Both the position numbers and the translations under genes were made by a program. Below, one piece after another: positions 34,466 to 43,244 of a DNA stretch of 64,000 nucleotides. The DNA lies in contig JBCCBM010000017.1 in assembly GCA_039034015.1 (NCBI GenBank), positions 18,712 to 82,711 on the forward strand, read 5' to 3'. How positions within the stretch are numbered: position 1 is the first letter of the stretch; every line of letters begins with the position of its first letter. This stretch comes from Acuticoccus sp039034015 (GTDB lineage: Bacteria; Pseudomonadota; Alphaproteobacteria; Rhizobiales; Amorphaceae). The notes beneath the pieces were generated by a model that had not been told where the DNA came from, searched no databases, and saw only the letters and a list, made by a program, of their open reading frames with translations.

Positions 34466-35665
34466 GTGAAGACCCCGCCGCGCCTTGGCAATCAAGACGC
34501 CCGTCGCCTGTTTTTGGACCGGCACAGGCTGTTGCGCCCGGATGCGGGCCCTGCCACCGGGCACGATCTCACAGACGTCCTCGATGGATTGGGGTTTGTG
34601 CAGGTGGACAGCGTGATGACGCTCGCCCGCGCCCACGATCTCATCTTGTGGTCCCGCCGTGGGCGCTACCGGCCGAGTGCGCTCGCCCGGCTCGTCTCCC
34701 ACCACCGCACCGCGTTTGAGCATTGGACCCACGATGCCGCCGTGATCCCGATGGCGTTCTACCCCATGTGGCGGCTGAAGTTTGCCCGTGACGACGCACG
34801 CCTTGCCGCCCGTTGGACGCAGACACGGCGGGCGGGTTGGACGGGCGAGATTGACGCGGTTTTGCGCCACATTGCCGACCATGGGCCGGCCTCGTCGCTG
34901 GACGTTGGCGGGGATGGGCCAAAACAGTCGGGCGGTTGGTGGGACTGGCATCCCTCCAAGGCGGCGTTGGAGTTTTTGTGGCGCTCGGGCCGCCTTGCGA
35001 TTTGCCACCGCGAGGGCTTTCGCAAGTTCTACGACCTTGCCGAACGGGTCATCCCGCCCGAGCGGCTGAATGCGTGGGTGGATGATGCGCAGATCATCGA
35101 CTGGGCGCTCACCGCAGCGCTCCAACGGCTCGGCTTTGCGACCAGCGGCGAGCTTGCCGCCTTTTTCGACCTTGCAACGCCGGAGGAGGCCAAAGCCTGG
35201 TGCCGGGCCGCGCTCGCCAGCGGCTGCCTCCTTGAGGTGGACGTTGAGATGGCCGACGGTTCCTTCCGGCGCAGCGTCACCACCGCAGCGCTCCTTGACA
35301 GCGTTTCATCGCTGCCGGCGCCCCCAACGCGCGTGCGCCTTTTGTCGCCCTTTGACCCCGCGTTGCGCGATCGCGCCCGGGCGGAGCGCCTCTTCGGCTT
35401 CCACTATCGCATCGAAATTTTCGTGCCCGAGGCCAAGCGGCAATACGGCTACTACGTGTTCCCCATCCTTGAGGGGGACCGCTTGCTTGGCCGCATGGAT
35501 GTGAAGCGGGTGGGAGACACGCTGCGCGTGCGCGCCTTTTGGCCCGAGGCCGGCGTTCGCCTCGGAAAGGCCCGCATCGCGCGCCTCCACGCCGAGCTCG
35601 AGCGCGTCAAACACCTTGCAGGCACAACGGAGGTCACGTTCTGCGCTGATTGGCTGCGGACGTGA
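34466..35665 (+). CDS. YcaQ-like winged-helix DNA glycosylase-family protein
   Basis: Protein of 399 residues matching the winged-helix family that includes E. coli YcaQ (interstrand crosslink glycosylase) and AlkZ. It starts with an Arg/Leu-rich helix (ARRLFLDRHRLL), then LGFVQVDSVMTLARAHDLILWSR and FEHWTHDAAVIPMAFYPMWR, and later RVRLLSPFDPALRDRARAERLFGFHYRIEIFVPEAKRQYGYYVFPILEGDRLLGRMD. The catalytic region in YcaQ is the QxD motif; QVDS here fits. The GTG at 34466 is where similarity begins. Likely role: repair of alkylated or crosslinked DNA. Confidence 0.86.
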   Translation: MKTPPRLGNQDARRLFLDRHRLLRPDAGPATGHDLTDVLDGLGFVQVDSVMTLARAHDLILWSRRGRYRPSALARLVSHHRTAFEHWTHDAAVIPMAFYPMWRLKFARDDARLAARWTQTRRAGWTGEIDAVLRHIADHGPASSLDVGGDGPKQSGGWWDWHPSKAALEFLWRSGRLAICHREGFRKFYDLAERVIPPERLNAWVDDAQIIDWALTAALQRLGFATSGELAAFFDLATPEEAKAWCRAALASGCLLEVDVEMADGSFRRSVTTAALLDSVSSLPAPPTRVRLLSPFDPALRDRARAERLFGFHYRIEIFVPEAKRQYGYYVFPILEGDRLLGRMDVKRVGDTLRVRAFWPEAGVRLGKARIARLHAELERVKHLAGTTEVTFCADWLRT

Positions 35666-35748
35666 CGCTGGCGCAGTGCGGGTGTCGGCTGCTCAAGAGC
35701 TTGTGGCCGCATCAAATCGTGCGCATGCAACCTCAAGGGTGGCACCAA

Positions 35749-35860
35749 ACCGCGCTCAAGTAGCCCGAAGGGCGGTAGTGCAGAGAAGAACCCGCTCAAG
35801 TAGCCCGGAGGGCGGTAGCGCAGAAAAGAACCCGCTCAAGCAGCGCGAAGCGCGGTAGCG
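35749..35860 (-). repeat. Array of 40-bp terminator-like tandem repeats (copy B, inverted)
   Basis: Three units whose CGCTCAAG block ends at 35760, 35800 and 35840, again a 40-bp period. The sequence is the reverse complement of the repeat family at 27931-28107 (CGCTCAAGTAGCCC-GAA-GGGCGGTAG). Read leftward, each unit gives GCCC-three bases-GGGC then ACTTGAGCG and a T-rich tail. It lies 10 bp past the 3' end of the leftward tRNA-Leu, so it may terminate that transcript, and also after the YcaQ-like gene. Confidence 0.85.
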
Positions 35861-35869
35861 CAACAGAGA

Positions 35870-35954
35870 TGGTGCCCAGGAGAGGACTCGAACCTCCACG
35901 GATTGCTCCACACGGACCTGAACCGTGCGCGTCTACCAGTTCCGCCACCTGGGC
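35870..35954 (-). tRNA. tRNA-Leu (anticodon CAG)
   Basis: Complete 85-base leucine tRNA with encoded CCA. The acceptor stem pairs GCCCAGG with CCTGGGC, the anticodon loop TTCAGGT holds CAG (complement of 35918-35920), a long variable arm typical of class II tRNA is present, and the T-loop is TTCGAGT. It is transcribed leftward, opposite to the downstream NDUFA9-like gene. The inverted 40-bp repeat array begins right after its 3' end. Confidence 0.97.
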
Positions 35955-36077
35955 ATCGTTGCGAGCCGTGGGCTAAGGCCTCGGCGCCGGGAAGTCAACG
36001 GGCCGCAGCACACCACCCGTTGCGCCAAAGCCCCCAGCGCCCTAACCACCCTGCCATGCGGTGAAAAAGGATCCGTC

Positions 36078-37049
36078 ATGGAGCGCAACGCAACCAAACT
36101 CGTCACCGTCTTCGGCGGGTCCGGCTTTATCGGCCGGTACCTTGTCCGCGCGCTTGCCAAAAAAGGATGGCGGGTGCGCGTTGCCGTGCGCCGGCCTGAC
36201 CTTGTGGGCCACCTTCAGCCCTCCGGCGGCGTCGGGCAAATCAAGCCGATCTTCGCCAACGTCACCAACGCCGACAGTGTGCGCGCGGCGGTGCAAAACG
36301 CCGATGCGGTGGTGAACCTCGTCGGGATCCTGGCCGAGCGGGGCAAACAATCGTTCGACGCCGTGCAGGCCGATGGCGCCAAAATCATCGCCGATGCGGC
36401 CGCCGCCAGCAATGTGGCGCGCTTCGTCCAGATGTCGGCGATTGGGGCCAACGCGGAGAGCGACAGCCTTTATGCCCGCACAAAAGCGGCCGGTGAGGCG
36501 GCCGCCCGCAGCGCCAATCCGGACGCGGTGGTCGTGCGGCCGTCCATCGTGTTCGGGCCGGAGGACCAGTTCTTCAACCGCTTTGCCAGTATGGCGCGGA
36601 TCTCGCCGGTGTTGCCGGTGGTGGGCGGCGACACGCGGTTTCAGCCGGTCTATGTGGCCGATGTGGCCGACTTCACCGCAAAGGCGGTGGAGGGTGCGCT
36701 CTCGCCCGGCGCCACCTATGAGCTTGGCGGCCCGGATATCTTGTCGTTCAAAGAATTGATGGACCTGATGCTCTCCGTCACGCGGCAAAAGCGGCGCGTG
36801 ATCGACCTTCCGCTTGGGCTTGCCAAAATCCAGGCGAAGATGCTGTCGGTCCTCCCCAGTCCGCCCATCACGGAGGATCAGATCAAGCTTTTGCAGAACG
36901 ACAATGTGGTGAGCGCGGCGGCCATTGAAGAGGGGCGCACCTTTGGCGCGGCCGACATGGAGCCAAGGGCGCTGTCAGGCGTGCTGCCCACGTACCTGTG
37001 GGTTTATCGCAAGCACGGCCAGTTCGCCGAGCCGGGGAGCCTGAATTAA
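36078..37049 (+). CDS. NAD(P)-binding NDUFA9-like atypical SDR protein
   Basis: Protein of 323 residues. Rossmann motif VFGGSGFIGRYLVRAL at the N-terminus, then NAVVNLVGILAERG-like and RFVQMSAIGANAESDSLYARTKAAGE, as in the complex I NDUFA9/YfcH-like group common in alphaproteobacteria; the Tyr-x-x-x-Lys pair is in LYARTK. In mitochondria the homologue is an accessory subunit of NADH dehydrogenase; bacterial members are often near ubiquinone or complex I functions, but none is seen here. ATG at 36078 follows AAAAAGG. It converges with uppP and overlaps it by 4 bp. Confidence 0.9.
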   Translation: MERNATKLVTVFGGSGFIGRYLVRALAKKGWRVRVAVRRPDLVGHLQPSGGVGQIKPIFANVTNADSVRAAVQNADAVVNLVGILAERGKQSFDAVQADGAKIIADAAAASNVARFVQMSAIGANAESDSLYARTKAAGEAAARSANPDAVVVRPSIVFGPEDQFFNRFASMARISPVLPVVGGDTRFQPVYVADVADFTAKAVEGALSPGATYELGGPDILSFKELMDLMLSVTRQKRRVIDLPLGLAKIQAKMLSVLPSPPITEDQIKLLQNDNVVSAAAIEEGRTFGAADMEPRALSGVLPTYLWVYRKHGQFAEPGSLN

Positions 37050-37858
37050 AGCGCGCCTTGATAGTGGAGGAGGGCAAGGCCGATGACGCCCACCACGATG
37101 CGCCACCAGGCAAAGGGCGCAAACCCGTGGCGGGCCACAAAGTCGAGCAGCGCCCGCACCACGATGAGCGCCATGATGAACGCCGCCACAAAGCCGATGG
37201 CGATGATGACCGCGTCGTCGGCCGACAACACGTTGCGGTTGGCGTAAAGATCGTAGACGAAGGCGCCCGTCATGGTGGGGATCGCCAGGAAGAACGAGAA
37301 TTCGGCGGCCGAGCGTTTGTCCGTCCCCAAAAGGAGCGCGCCGCCGATGGTGGCGCCGGAGCGGGAGACCCCTGGCACCAGCGCGAGCGTTTGGCACGCG
37401 CCAATCGCAAGGGCGAGCCACACGGGATAGCCCGTGGCATCGGTGTAGCGCGGGGTGGTTTTGCGCCGGTCAATGTAAAGCAGCGCGATGCCGCCCAGGA
37501 TGAGCGTTGTGCAGACGAGCTGCGGCGTTTCAAAGAGCACTGTCTTGATGAAGCTGTGCAGCATCACCCCCGCCACCGCCGCCGGCAAAAAGGCGAGGAT
37601 GATGCCGAACGCAAAGCGCCGCGCCGCTGGGTCGGAGGGCAGCGCGAAGGCAATTTTGGTGAGCCGCGCGGTGTAGACCGCCAAGAGTGCGCAGATCGCG
37701 CCGAGCTGGATCAAGACCTCGAACGTTTTGCCGGAGGATTCAAAGCCGATCAGCTCACCGATCAACAGAAGGTGACCGGTGGAGGAGACCGGGATGAATT
37801 CGGTCACCCCCTCCACGAGGCCCAAAAGCAGCGCAGAGGCAATTGTTTCAGTGTCCAT
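37046..37858 (-). CDS. uppP: Undecaprenyl-diphosphatase UppP (BacA)
   Basis: Membrane phosphatase of 270 residues that recycles the lipid carrier undecaprenyl diphosphate for peptidoglycan and polysaccharide synthesis and gives bacitracin tolerance. Both hallmark motifs are intact: EGVTEFIPVSSTGH at about 16-29 and LVPGVSRSGATI in the middle, with about eight helices. The ATG at 37858 gives the canonical start (MDTETIASALLLGLVEG); upstream in-frame sequence is not family-like. Confidence 0.96.
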   Translation of the reverse strand: MDTETIASALLLGLVEGVTEFIPVSSTGHLLLIGELIGFESSGKTFEVLIQLGAICALLAVYTARLTKIAFALPSDPAARRFAFGIILAFLPAAVAGVMLHSFIKTVLFETPQLVCTTLILGGIALLYIDRRKTTPRYTDATGYPVWLALAIGACQTLALVPGVSRSGATIGGALLLGTDKRSAAEFSFFLAIPTMTGAFVYDLYANRNVLSADDAVIIAIGFVAAFIMALIVVRALLDFVARHGFAPFAWWRIVVGVIGLALLHYQGAL

Positions 37859-37985
37859 GGCCGGCCCCGGTGGTTTGAGAGCGGTTTGCCATGGCGGGGT
37901 TAACCCGGCCTTTTGCCCGGCGCGGCGATCGTGCAAGGGTGCGGCCGCGCGCCACCCTACCCAACGATGTCAGGCCCAGACGGCG

Positions 37986-38675
37986 ATGATTGTTCACCAG
38001 CACCCGTTTCTCGCCCCCTGCCGGTTTGTGCGCCTTCTTCTTGCCGAGCACCAGCTGGAGGCTGATCTGGTGCTGGAACCCTTTTGGGAGGAGCGACCGG
38101 CCTTTGTGGCCGCCAACCCCGCGCTCACCCTTCCCGTCGCCTTTGACGGTGACAAGGGCCCGCTGTGCGGCGCGGCGGTCATCATGGAGTATGTGGATGA
38201 GCGTTATGGCGAGGAGCGCGTTGGCCAGCGCCTGATGCCCACCGACCCGTTCCAGCGGGCCGAAGTGCGCCGCCTGGTGGACTGGTTTTGCCAAAAGTTT
38301 GAGGACGAGGTGGCGGGCCCCTTGGTGATGGAGCGCATCCTCAAGGTCGAGATCCCGCAAAAGCGCGGCGGGGGCGCGCCGGACAGCGCGGCCATGCGCA
38401 TTGCGCGGCAAAACGCGGTGGCGCACTTTCATTATCTCGGCGCCCTCGCCTCAAGCCGCAATTGGCTGGCGGGGGAGGCGTTCACCTTTGCTGATCTTGC
38501 GGCCGCCGCCAGCCTCTCGGTGATCGACTATTTGGGCGAGGCGCCGTGGGCGGCCGACCCTGCGGTGAAGCAGTGGTACCAAAAGCTAAAATCCCGCCCC
38601 GCCTTCCGGCCGCTGTTGTCGGACAAGGCGCGCCTGGTGGCGCCCGCCCCGCACTATGCCGACCTCGACTTCTGA
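37986..38675 (+). CDS. Glutathione S-transferase family protein
   Basis: Protein of 229 residues with a thioredoxin-like N-terminal domain (MIVHQHPFLAPCRFVRLLLAEHQLEADLVLEPFW; the CxxC-like position reads APCRF) and an all-helical C-terminal domain (LAGEAFTFADLAAAASLSVIDYLGEAPW). The domain order and length are standard. Substrate unknown; detoxification or a thiol-transfer role is possible. Its 3' end overlaps queG by 20 bp, suggesting co-transcription. Confidence 0.9.
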   Translation: MIVHQHPFLAPCRFVRLLLAEHQLEADLVLEPFWEERPAFVAANPALTLPVAFDGDKGPLCGAAVIMEYVDERYGEERVGQRLMPTDPFQRAEVRRLVDWFCQKFEDEVAGPLVMERILKVEIPQKRGGGAPDSAAMRIARQNAVAHFHYLGALASSRNWLAGEAFTFADLAAAASLSVIDYLGEAPWAADPAVKQWYQKLKSRPAFRPLLSDKARLVAPAPHYADLDF

Positions 38676-39780
38676 GGCTGCCAAACGCTTCCTAACGGCC
38701 GATGCGAAGGCGCTGGGGTTTGATGCGATTGGTTTTGCGCGCGCGGGCGATGTGGGCGCAGGCCCGGGGGCGCGGCTGGATGAAGCGCTTCACGCCGCCC
38801 ACCATGGCGATATGGCCTGGCTGGAAGAGACCGCGCCCCGTCGCCGGCACCCGCGCGCCCTGTGGCCGGAGGTGAACACTGTGGTGGCGGTCGGCACGAG
38901 CTATGCGCCAGGGTTCGACCCACTGGCCGACCTTTCCCGGCGCAGCACCGGCGTCGTCTCGGTGTATGCCGCGCGGCGGGACTATCATGATGTGCTGAAG
39001 GGGCGCTTGAAGACGCTCGGCCAGCGGTTTGTCGCGCGGTTTGGCGGCGACCTCAAAGTGTTTGTGGACACGGCGCCGGTGATGGAAAAGCCCCTTGCCG
39101 CGCTGGCGGGCCTTGGCTGGCAGGGCAAGCACACCAACCTTGTCTCCCGCGACCATGGCTCCTGGCTCTTTCTGGGTGCGCTCTTTTCCACCCTCGCGCT
39201 GGCGCCCGATGCGCCCCACGCAGACCAGTGCGGGACGTGCCGGCGGTGCCTTGACGTTTGCCCCACCGATGCGTTCCCCGCGCCCTATCGGCTGGATGCG
39301 CGCCGCTGCCTGGCGTATTTGACAATTGAGGCCAAGCACAACATCCCGCGGGCGCTGCGGCCGGCCATGGGCAACCGCATCTTTGGGTGTGACGATTGCC
39401 TGGCGGTCTGCCCGTGGAACAAGTTTGCGAGAGTGAGCCGCGATCAGCGCCTTGCGATCAACGATCAGTTGCGCACCGCGCCGCTCGCCGACCTTGCCGC
39501 GCTCGATGATGCCGCGTTCCGGGCGCGATTTGCCGGTACCCCGGTCAAGCGGCTGGGGCGGGACCGGTTTGTGCGCAACGTTGTGGTGGCGATCGGCAAC
39601 AGCGGGGAGGCCGCGCTCGCGGGCGCGCTTTGGCCGCGTCTCTCGGATGCTGCGGGCGAGGTGCGCGCAGTGGCCGTGTGGGCGCTGCGCCAACTGTTGC
39701 CGGCAGGGGCCTTGCATGCACCAAGGGCAAAATCGCTGGCGCTGGAAACGGACCCTGCCGTGCGCAAAGAGTGGGATTGA
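38656..39780 (+). CDS. queG: Epoxyqueuosine reductase QueG
   Basis: Cobalamin-dependent iron-sulfur enzyme of 374 residues for the last step of queuosine modification in tRNA. The two 4Fe-4S motifs are CGTCRRCLDVCP and CDDCLAVCPW; the catalytic region includes VFVDTAPVMEKPLAALAGLGWQGKHTNLVSRDHGSWLFLG, typical of QueG. A C-terminal HEAT-like extension (DRFVRNVVVAIGNSGEAALAGALWPRL) is present. It overlaps the GST gene by 20 bp and the next reductase gene by 1 bp. Confidence 0.96.
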   Translation: MPTSTSEAAKRFLTADAKALGFDAIGFARAGDVGAGPGARLDEALHAAHHGDMAWLEETAPRRRHPRALWPEVNTVVAVGTSYAPGFDPLADLSRRSTGVVSVYAARRDYHDVLKGRLKTLGQRFVARFGGDLKVFVDTAPVMEKPLAALAGLGWQGKHTNLVSRDHGSWLFLGALFSTLALAPDAPHADQCGTCRRCLDVCPTDAFPAPYRLDARRCLAYLTIEAKHNIPRALRPAMGNRIFGCDDCLAVCPWNKFARVSRDQRLAINDQLRTAPLADLAALDDAAFRARFAGTPVKRLGRDRFVRNVVVAIGNSGEAALAGALWPRLSDAAGEVRAVAVWALRQLLPAGALHAPRAKSLALETDPAVRKEWD

Positions 39781-40670
39781 TGGCAAACGACATGCGCCTT
39801 GTGTGTTTGGGGTTCGGCTTTAGCGCCAAAGCGTTCATGCGCGCCGCGCGGCCGGCCTCTGTGGTGGGCACCACCCGCTCGGAGGAAAAGGCGGACGACC
39901 TGCACCAGTGGGGCGTGCGCTCGGTGGTGTGGGACGGGTCGGGCAGCGCAAGCCTTTCGGAGGCGGTGCGCGATGCGACGCACGTTTTGGTGTCGGCCGC
40001 GCCCACGGAGGCGGGCGACCCCTTTCGCCAGGCGCTGGAGCGGGATTTTTCCCGCGCGCCCAACCTTTCGTGGATCGGCTATCTCTCCACCGTTGGCGTT
40101 TATGGCGACCACGAGGGCGCGGTGGTGGATGAGCGGGCCGCCTGCCGCGCCACGGCCGATCGCGGTGTGTGGCGCATTGGTGCCGAAGACGAGTGGTTTG
40201 CCCTTGGCAAGCGCCTCCAGGTGCCGGTGGGGGTCTTTCGCCTCGCCGGGATTTACGGGCCGGGGCGCAATCCTCTTGTGGCGCTCTCAGAGGGGCGGGC
40301 GCGGCGCATCGTGAAGGCCGGCCAAGTGTTCAACCGCATCCATGTGGAGGACATCGCCCGGGTTTTGCTTGCCGCGGTTGCTGCGCCCCAGGCGCGTTAT
40401 TACAATGTGGCCGATGATGAACCCGCCCCGCCCCAGGATGTGGTGACGTATGCCGCCAGCCTGATGGGCGTTGCGCCGCCGGAGGAAATCGCGTTCGAGA
40501 CGGCGGCGCTCAGCCCCATGGCGCGCTCGTTCTATGGCGAGGTGAAGCGCATCTCCAACGCGCGGATCAAAGGGGAGCTTGGGGTGAGGCTCCACTATCC
40601 GACGTATCGCGAAGGTCTTTCTGCATTGTGGGACACGGGTGCGTGGCGGGGCACGGTGAGCCCCTCTTGA
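39780..40670 (+). CDS. NAD-dependent epimerase/dehydratase-family protein (YeeZ-like)
   Basis: Protein of 296 residues. Starts with a Rossmann strand (MRLVCLGFGFSAKAFMRAA) and has the SDR marks GYLSTVGVYGDHEGAVVDE, FRLAGIYGPGRNPL and FNRIHVEDIARVLLAA. This matches the YeeZ-type oxidoreductases of unknown substrate. It is the last gene of the GST-queG-YeeZ run (TGATG coupling). Its 3' end overlaps the convergent GGDEF/EAL gene by 76 bp, within the last 25 codons. Confidence 0.87.
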   Translation: MANDMRLVCLGFGFSAKAFMRAARPASVVGTTRSEEKADDLHQWGVRSVVWDGSGSASLSEAVRDATHVLVSAAPTEAGDPFRQALERDFSRAPNLSWIGYLSTVGVYGDHEGAVVDERAACRATADRGVWRIGAEDEWFALGKRLQVPVGVFRLAGIYGPGRNPLVALSEGRARRIVKAGQVFNRIHVEDIARVLLAAVAAPQARYYNVADDEPAPPQDVVTYAASLMGVAPPEEIAFETAALSPMARSFYGEVKRISNARIKGELGVRLHYPTYREGLSALWDTGAWRGTVSPS

Positions 40671-42934
40671 GGCACGTTGCGCGCGGCGGGCGCCAGGGTG
40701 ATGCGGCCCTTCGGCGTGTCAAAATGGTGCCCCTGGAAGATGGTGCAGCCGAGCGCCTTGAGGCGCGTAAAGGTGTCTTCCTTCTCGATGCCGCTTGCCA
40801 TCGCGTCCATGCCAAGGTGGCGGGCGGTGTCAATCATGGCGCGCATCATGGGTTCTGTGCGCGCTGCTGACGTGCCAGTGAGTTCGCGCACGAGGGAGCC
40901 GTCGATCTTCACGGCGGAGAGCGGCAGCGCGGCAATCATGCGCACGGATGAAAAGCCGGTGCCAAAATCGTCAAGCACGAGGCGCACGCCAAGGTCGGCC
41001 ATGGCGCGGAGCGCCGCCAGCGCCGGCTCTCCGCTGCGCAGCGCAAAGCTCTCGCTGACTTCAAGCGCGATGCGGTCCGGCGACAGGTTGAGCCCCAGGA
41101 TGTGTTGGCGCAAACGGTCGGCAAGGTTGCGGTTGCTGAGCGTGCGGGCGGAAATGTTGATCGACAGGACCGGCGGATCACCGGGGAGGGTGCTGGCCAC
41201 TTCCGCATACTGTTCCAGCGCGCGGTCAAGCACCAGAAAGTCGATCCGATCGATGAGCTGCTGTTCTTCCGCCAGCGCCAAAAAGTCGTTGGGGCGCACC
41301 AGTTGGCCCGACCGGCGGCGCCGCCAGCGCACAAATGCCTCCACCCCCACGGGGGCGCCGCGGTCGGTGCCGTACTGGTTTTGGAACACCACCTCAAACG
41401 CGCCACGCTCCACCGCCTCGCGCAACTCAAACTCCATGACGCGCCGGGCGTCAGTGGTTTCCAAGAGCTTTTGGTCAAAATGGTGGACTTGGCCGCCGCC
41501 GCCGCGCTTGGCCTTGTAAAGGGCAAGGTCGGCGTAGTGGGCAAGGGTGGCGGCCTCGTCCGTGTCCTGGGGGATGCGGCTTGTGCCAACGCTCGCGCTG
41601 ATGGAGTGGAACTGATCTTCCACCACAAAAGGCGTCTCGATGGCCTCGATGATGGCGCGGGGGACCACGTCGCGATTTTCACCCGGGGCGGCGCGGTAGA
41701 GGACGGCAAACTCATCCCCGCCCATGCGAAAGAGGGTGGCATCGTCGGGCAAGAGTTTGTTGAGCCGGGCCACGATCTGGCACAGTAGACTGTCGCCGGC
41801 CGCGTGGCCGAAGAGGTCGTTGACGGGCTTGAACCGGTCAAGGTCGATGGCGCAGAGGACGACCGGGGTTTCTTCTTCGGCCGTGCCTTCACTCTCGCGC
41901 AAGGTCTGTGAGAAGGCGGCTCGGTTGCGCGCGCCGGTCAGCGGGTCGTGGAGCGCGAGGTGGCGGATTTTCTGCTCTGCGGCCACGCGGTCGGTGATGT
42001 CGACGAAGATTGCAATGTCGTCGGTCTCTTCCGCATCGGGGCTTGCAAAAAGGTCCATCGCGGTGAGCCGCCGCGCTTTTTTCACAAGCACATGCCGCTC
42101 GGCCGCCTCAAACCGGCAGTGGACCTCCGTCTCTCCATGCCGCGCGCCCAGATGAGCAATGAGCGCGCCGAACCCAGTGAGGGAGGCGCCCTCGATCGCA
42201 AAGGTGAGCGCAGCGTCCGACAGCTCGTCCGCCGAGCCGACGCCCATCATGCCGAGCAGCGCCTCGTTGACGAAGGTGACCTCGCCGGAGTGCGGGTCGG
42301 TCTGGCAAATGCCCACCGGCGCGTTGGCGGCAAGGGTCGTAAAGCGGGCAATCTCCGCCTCCAGCTTGCCTTTGATCTCGTGGTAGTCGGTGACGGGGAC
42401 GCCAATGCCAACCCGGGTGCCTGACGACGTGCGCACCTTGGTGACGCGAAACCACTGGCCGCTGCGGTACTTTCGATCTTCGGGTGTGCCGTCGGCGCGC
42501 TGTTCGATGTCGAGCCGGTCTTGCAGCGCGGCGGCCTCGGCCTCGCCGGTGAGCGAGGGGTCAAGGCCTGCCCGGGCAATCTCACGATAGTGGGTGCCGG
42601 GGACGAGAGTTTCGGGGTCGATGCCCACAAGGGTTTTGTACGCGCGATTGCAGATCAACAATCGATCGTGGGCGTCGAGCACCTTGATGGGGCAGTTGGT
42701 GGCGTCAAACGCCTCCTCCACCATGGCAAGGCGCTTTGCGATCCGGTGCCCGACGATGGCGAGGATCGCAACGCTGAAGAGGGGGAGCGCCTTGGCCCAC
42801 GGGCCCGGCACATCGGTGAAGGCGATCAGCGGCAGCGGCGCGAGCGCCATCACAAGGGCGATGACCATGAGGATGATCATAGCCCGACGGGAGAAGACGC
42901 CCTGGGCGGCTCTGGTCCAAATCCGTGGCTTCAC
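40595..42934 (-). CDS. PAS-GGDEF-EAL membrane signalling protein
   Basis: Protein of 779 residues. Two N-terminal helices (MIILMVIALVMALAPLPLIAF and ALPLFSVAILAIVG) are followed by two PAS domains (about 75-190 and 195-320), a diguanylate cyclase domain with intact RMGGDEF near 405 and an EAL domain near 500-750. The cyclase domain has no RxxD inhibitory site at the usual place. The EAL domain is altered: EAL is EAF (about 532) and the AEGVE loop is ASGIE (about 713), while the Asn, DDFGTG, Lys and Gln sites remain. It probably makes c-di-GMP, with phosphodiesterase activity in doubt. Confidence 0.93.
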   Translation of the reverse strand: MKPRIWTRAAQGVFSRRAMIILMVIALVMALAPLPLIAFTDVPGPWAKALPLFSVAILAIVGHRIAKRLAMVEEAFDATNCPIKVLDAHDRLLICNRAYKTLVGIDPETLVPGTHYREIARAGLDPSLTGEAEAAALQDRLDIEQRADGTPEDRKYRSGQWFRVTKVRTSSGTRVGIGVPVTDYHEIKGKLEAEIARFTTLAANAPVGICQTDPHSGEVTFVNEALLGMMGVGSADELSDAALTFAIEGASLTGFGALIAHLGARHGETEVHCRFEAAERHVLVKKARRLTAMDLFASPDAEETDDIAIFVDITDRVAAEQKIRHLALHDPLTGARNRAAFSQTLRESEGTAEEETPVVLCAIDLDRFKPVNDLFGHAAGDSLLCQIVARLNKLLPDDATLFRMGGDEFAVLYRAAPGENRDVVPRAIIEAIETPFVVEDQFHSISASVGTSRIPQDTDEAATLAHYADLALYKAKRGGGGQVHHFDQKLLETTDARRVMEFELREAVERGAFEVVFQNQYGTDRGAPVGVEAFVRWRRRRSGQLVRPNDFLALAEEQQLIDRIDFLVLDRALEQYAEVASTLPGDPPVLSINISARTLSNRNLADRLRQHILGLNLSPDRIALEVSESFALRSGEPALAALRAMADLGVRLVLDDFGTGFSSVRMIAALPLSAVKIDGSLVRELTGTSAARTEPMMRAMIDTARHLGMDAMASGIEKEDTFTRLKALGCTIFQGHHFDTPKGRITLAPAARNVPQEGLTVPRHAPVSHNAERPSRYVG

Positions 42935-43244
42935 GTTCGACGCCCCGCACTACTGTCACACACCGATGCCTTAGGCCTGCCGGAAAATTCGCGCCAGAGT
43001 TGAGCAAAATTGTGGCAAGATCGGGGCAAGCCCAGGCGTCTCCCCCACCAAAAATGCCCCAAATTCCGCGGCTGGTTGGGTTCTTGCGATCGACGCAATT
43101 GCAGCGATGCTTTTGGAATTGCCGTTCAACACAAGGGGGTTTGATCCATGTGTGAAGGTAAGCCGGCCGTTTGTTCAGCCAGCGTTCAGCACGGTGCGGT
43201 GGGCAGGTTGCCGGGGGTTCCGAACTGCGCGCAAAAGTTGTAAT
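42935..43244. other. Intergenic region between GGDEF/EAL and DoxX-like genes
   Basis: 310 bp. It contains the leftward promoter of the GGDEF/EAL gene and an AT-richer stretch around 43040-43140 (GCAATTGCAGC, TTGGAATTGCC). One short rightward frame with a good ribosome site is listed separately. Nothing else was recognised. Confidence 0.4.
43148..43243 (+). CDS. Possible 31-residue cysteine-containing small protein
   Basis: Short frame starting MCEGKPAVCSASVQHGAVG with three cysteines, ending at TAA 43241-43243. AAGGGGG lies about ten bases upstream of the ATG. No relatives are recognised. Composition and length cannot prove coding; it ends one base before the convergent DoxX-like gene. Confidence 0.25.
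   Translation: MCEGKPAVCSASVQHGAVGRLPGVPNCAQKL

Noticed and set aside
35870..35954. tRNA-Leu as attachment site of an integrated element covering 28-35.8 kb
   Set aside because: No integrase and no second copy of the tRNA 3' end was seen, so only the repeat-array bracket is reported.
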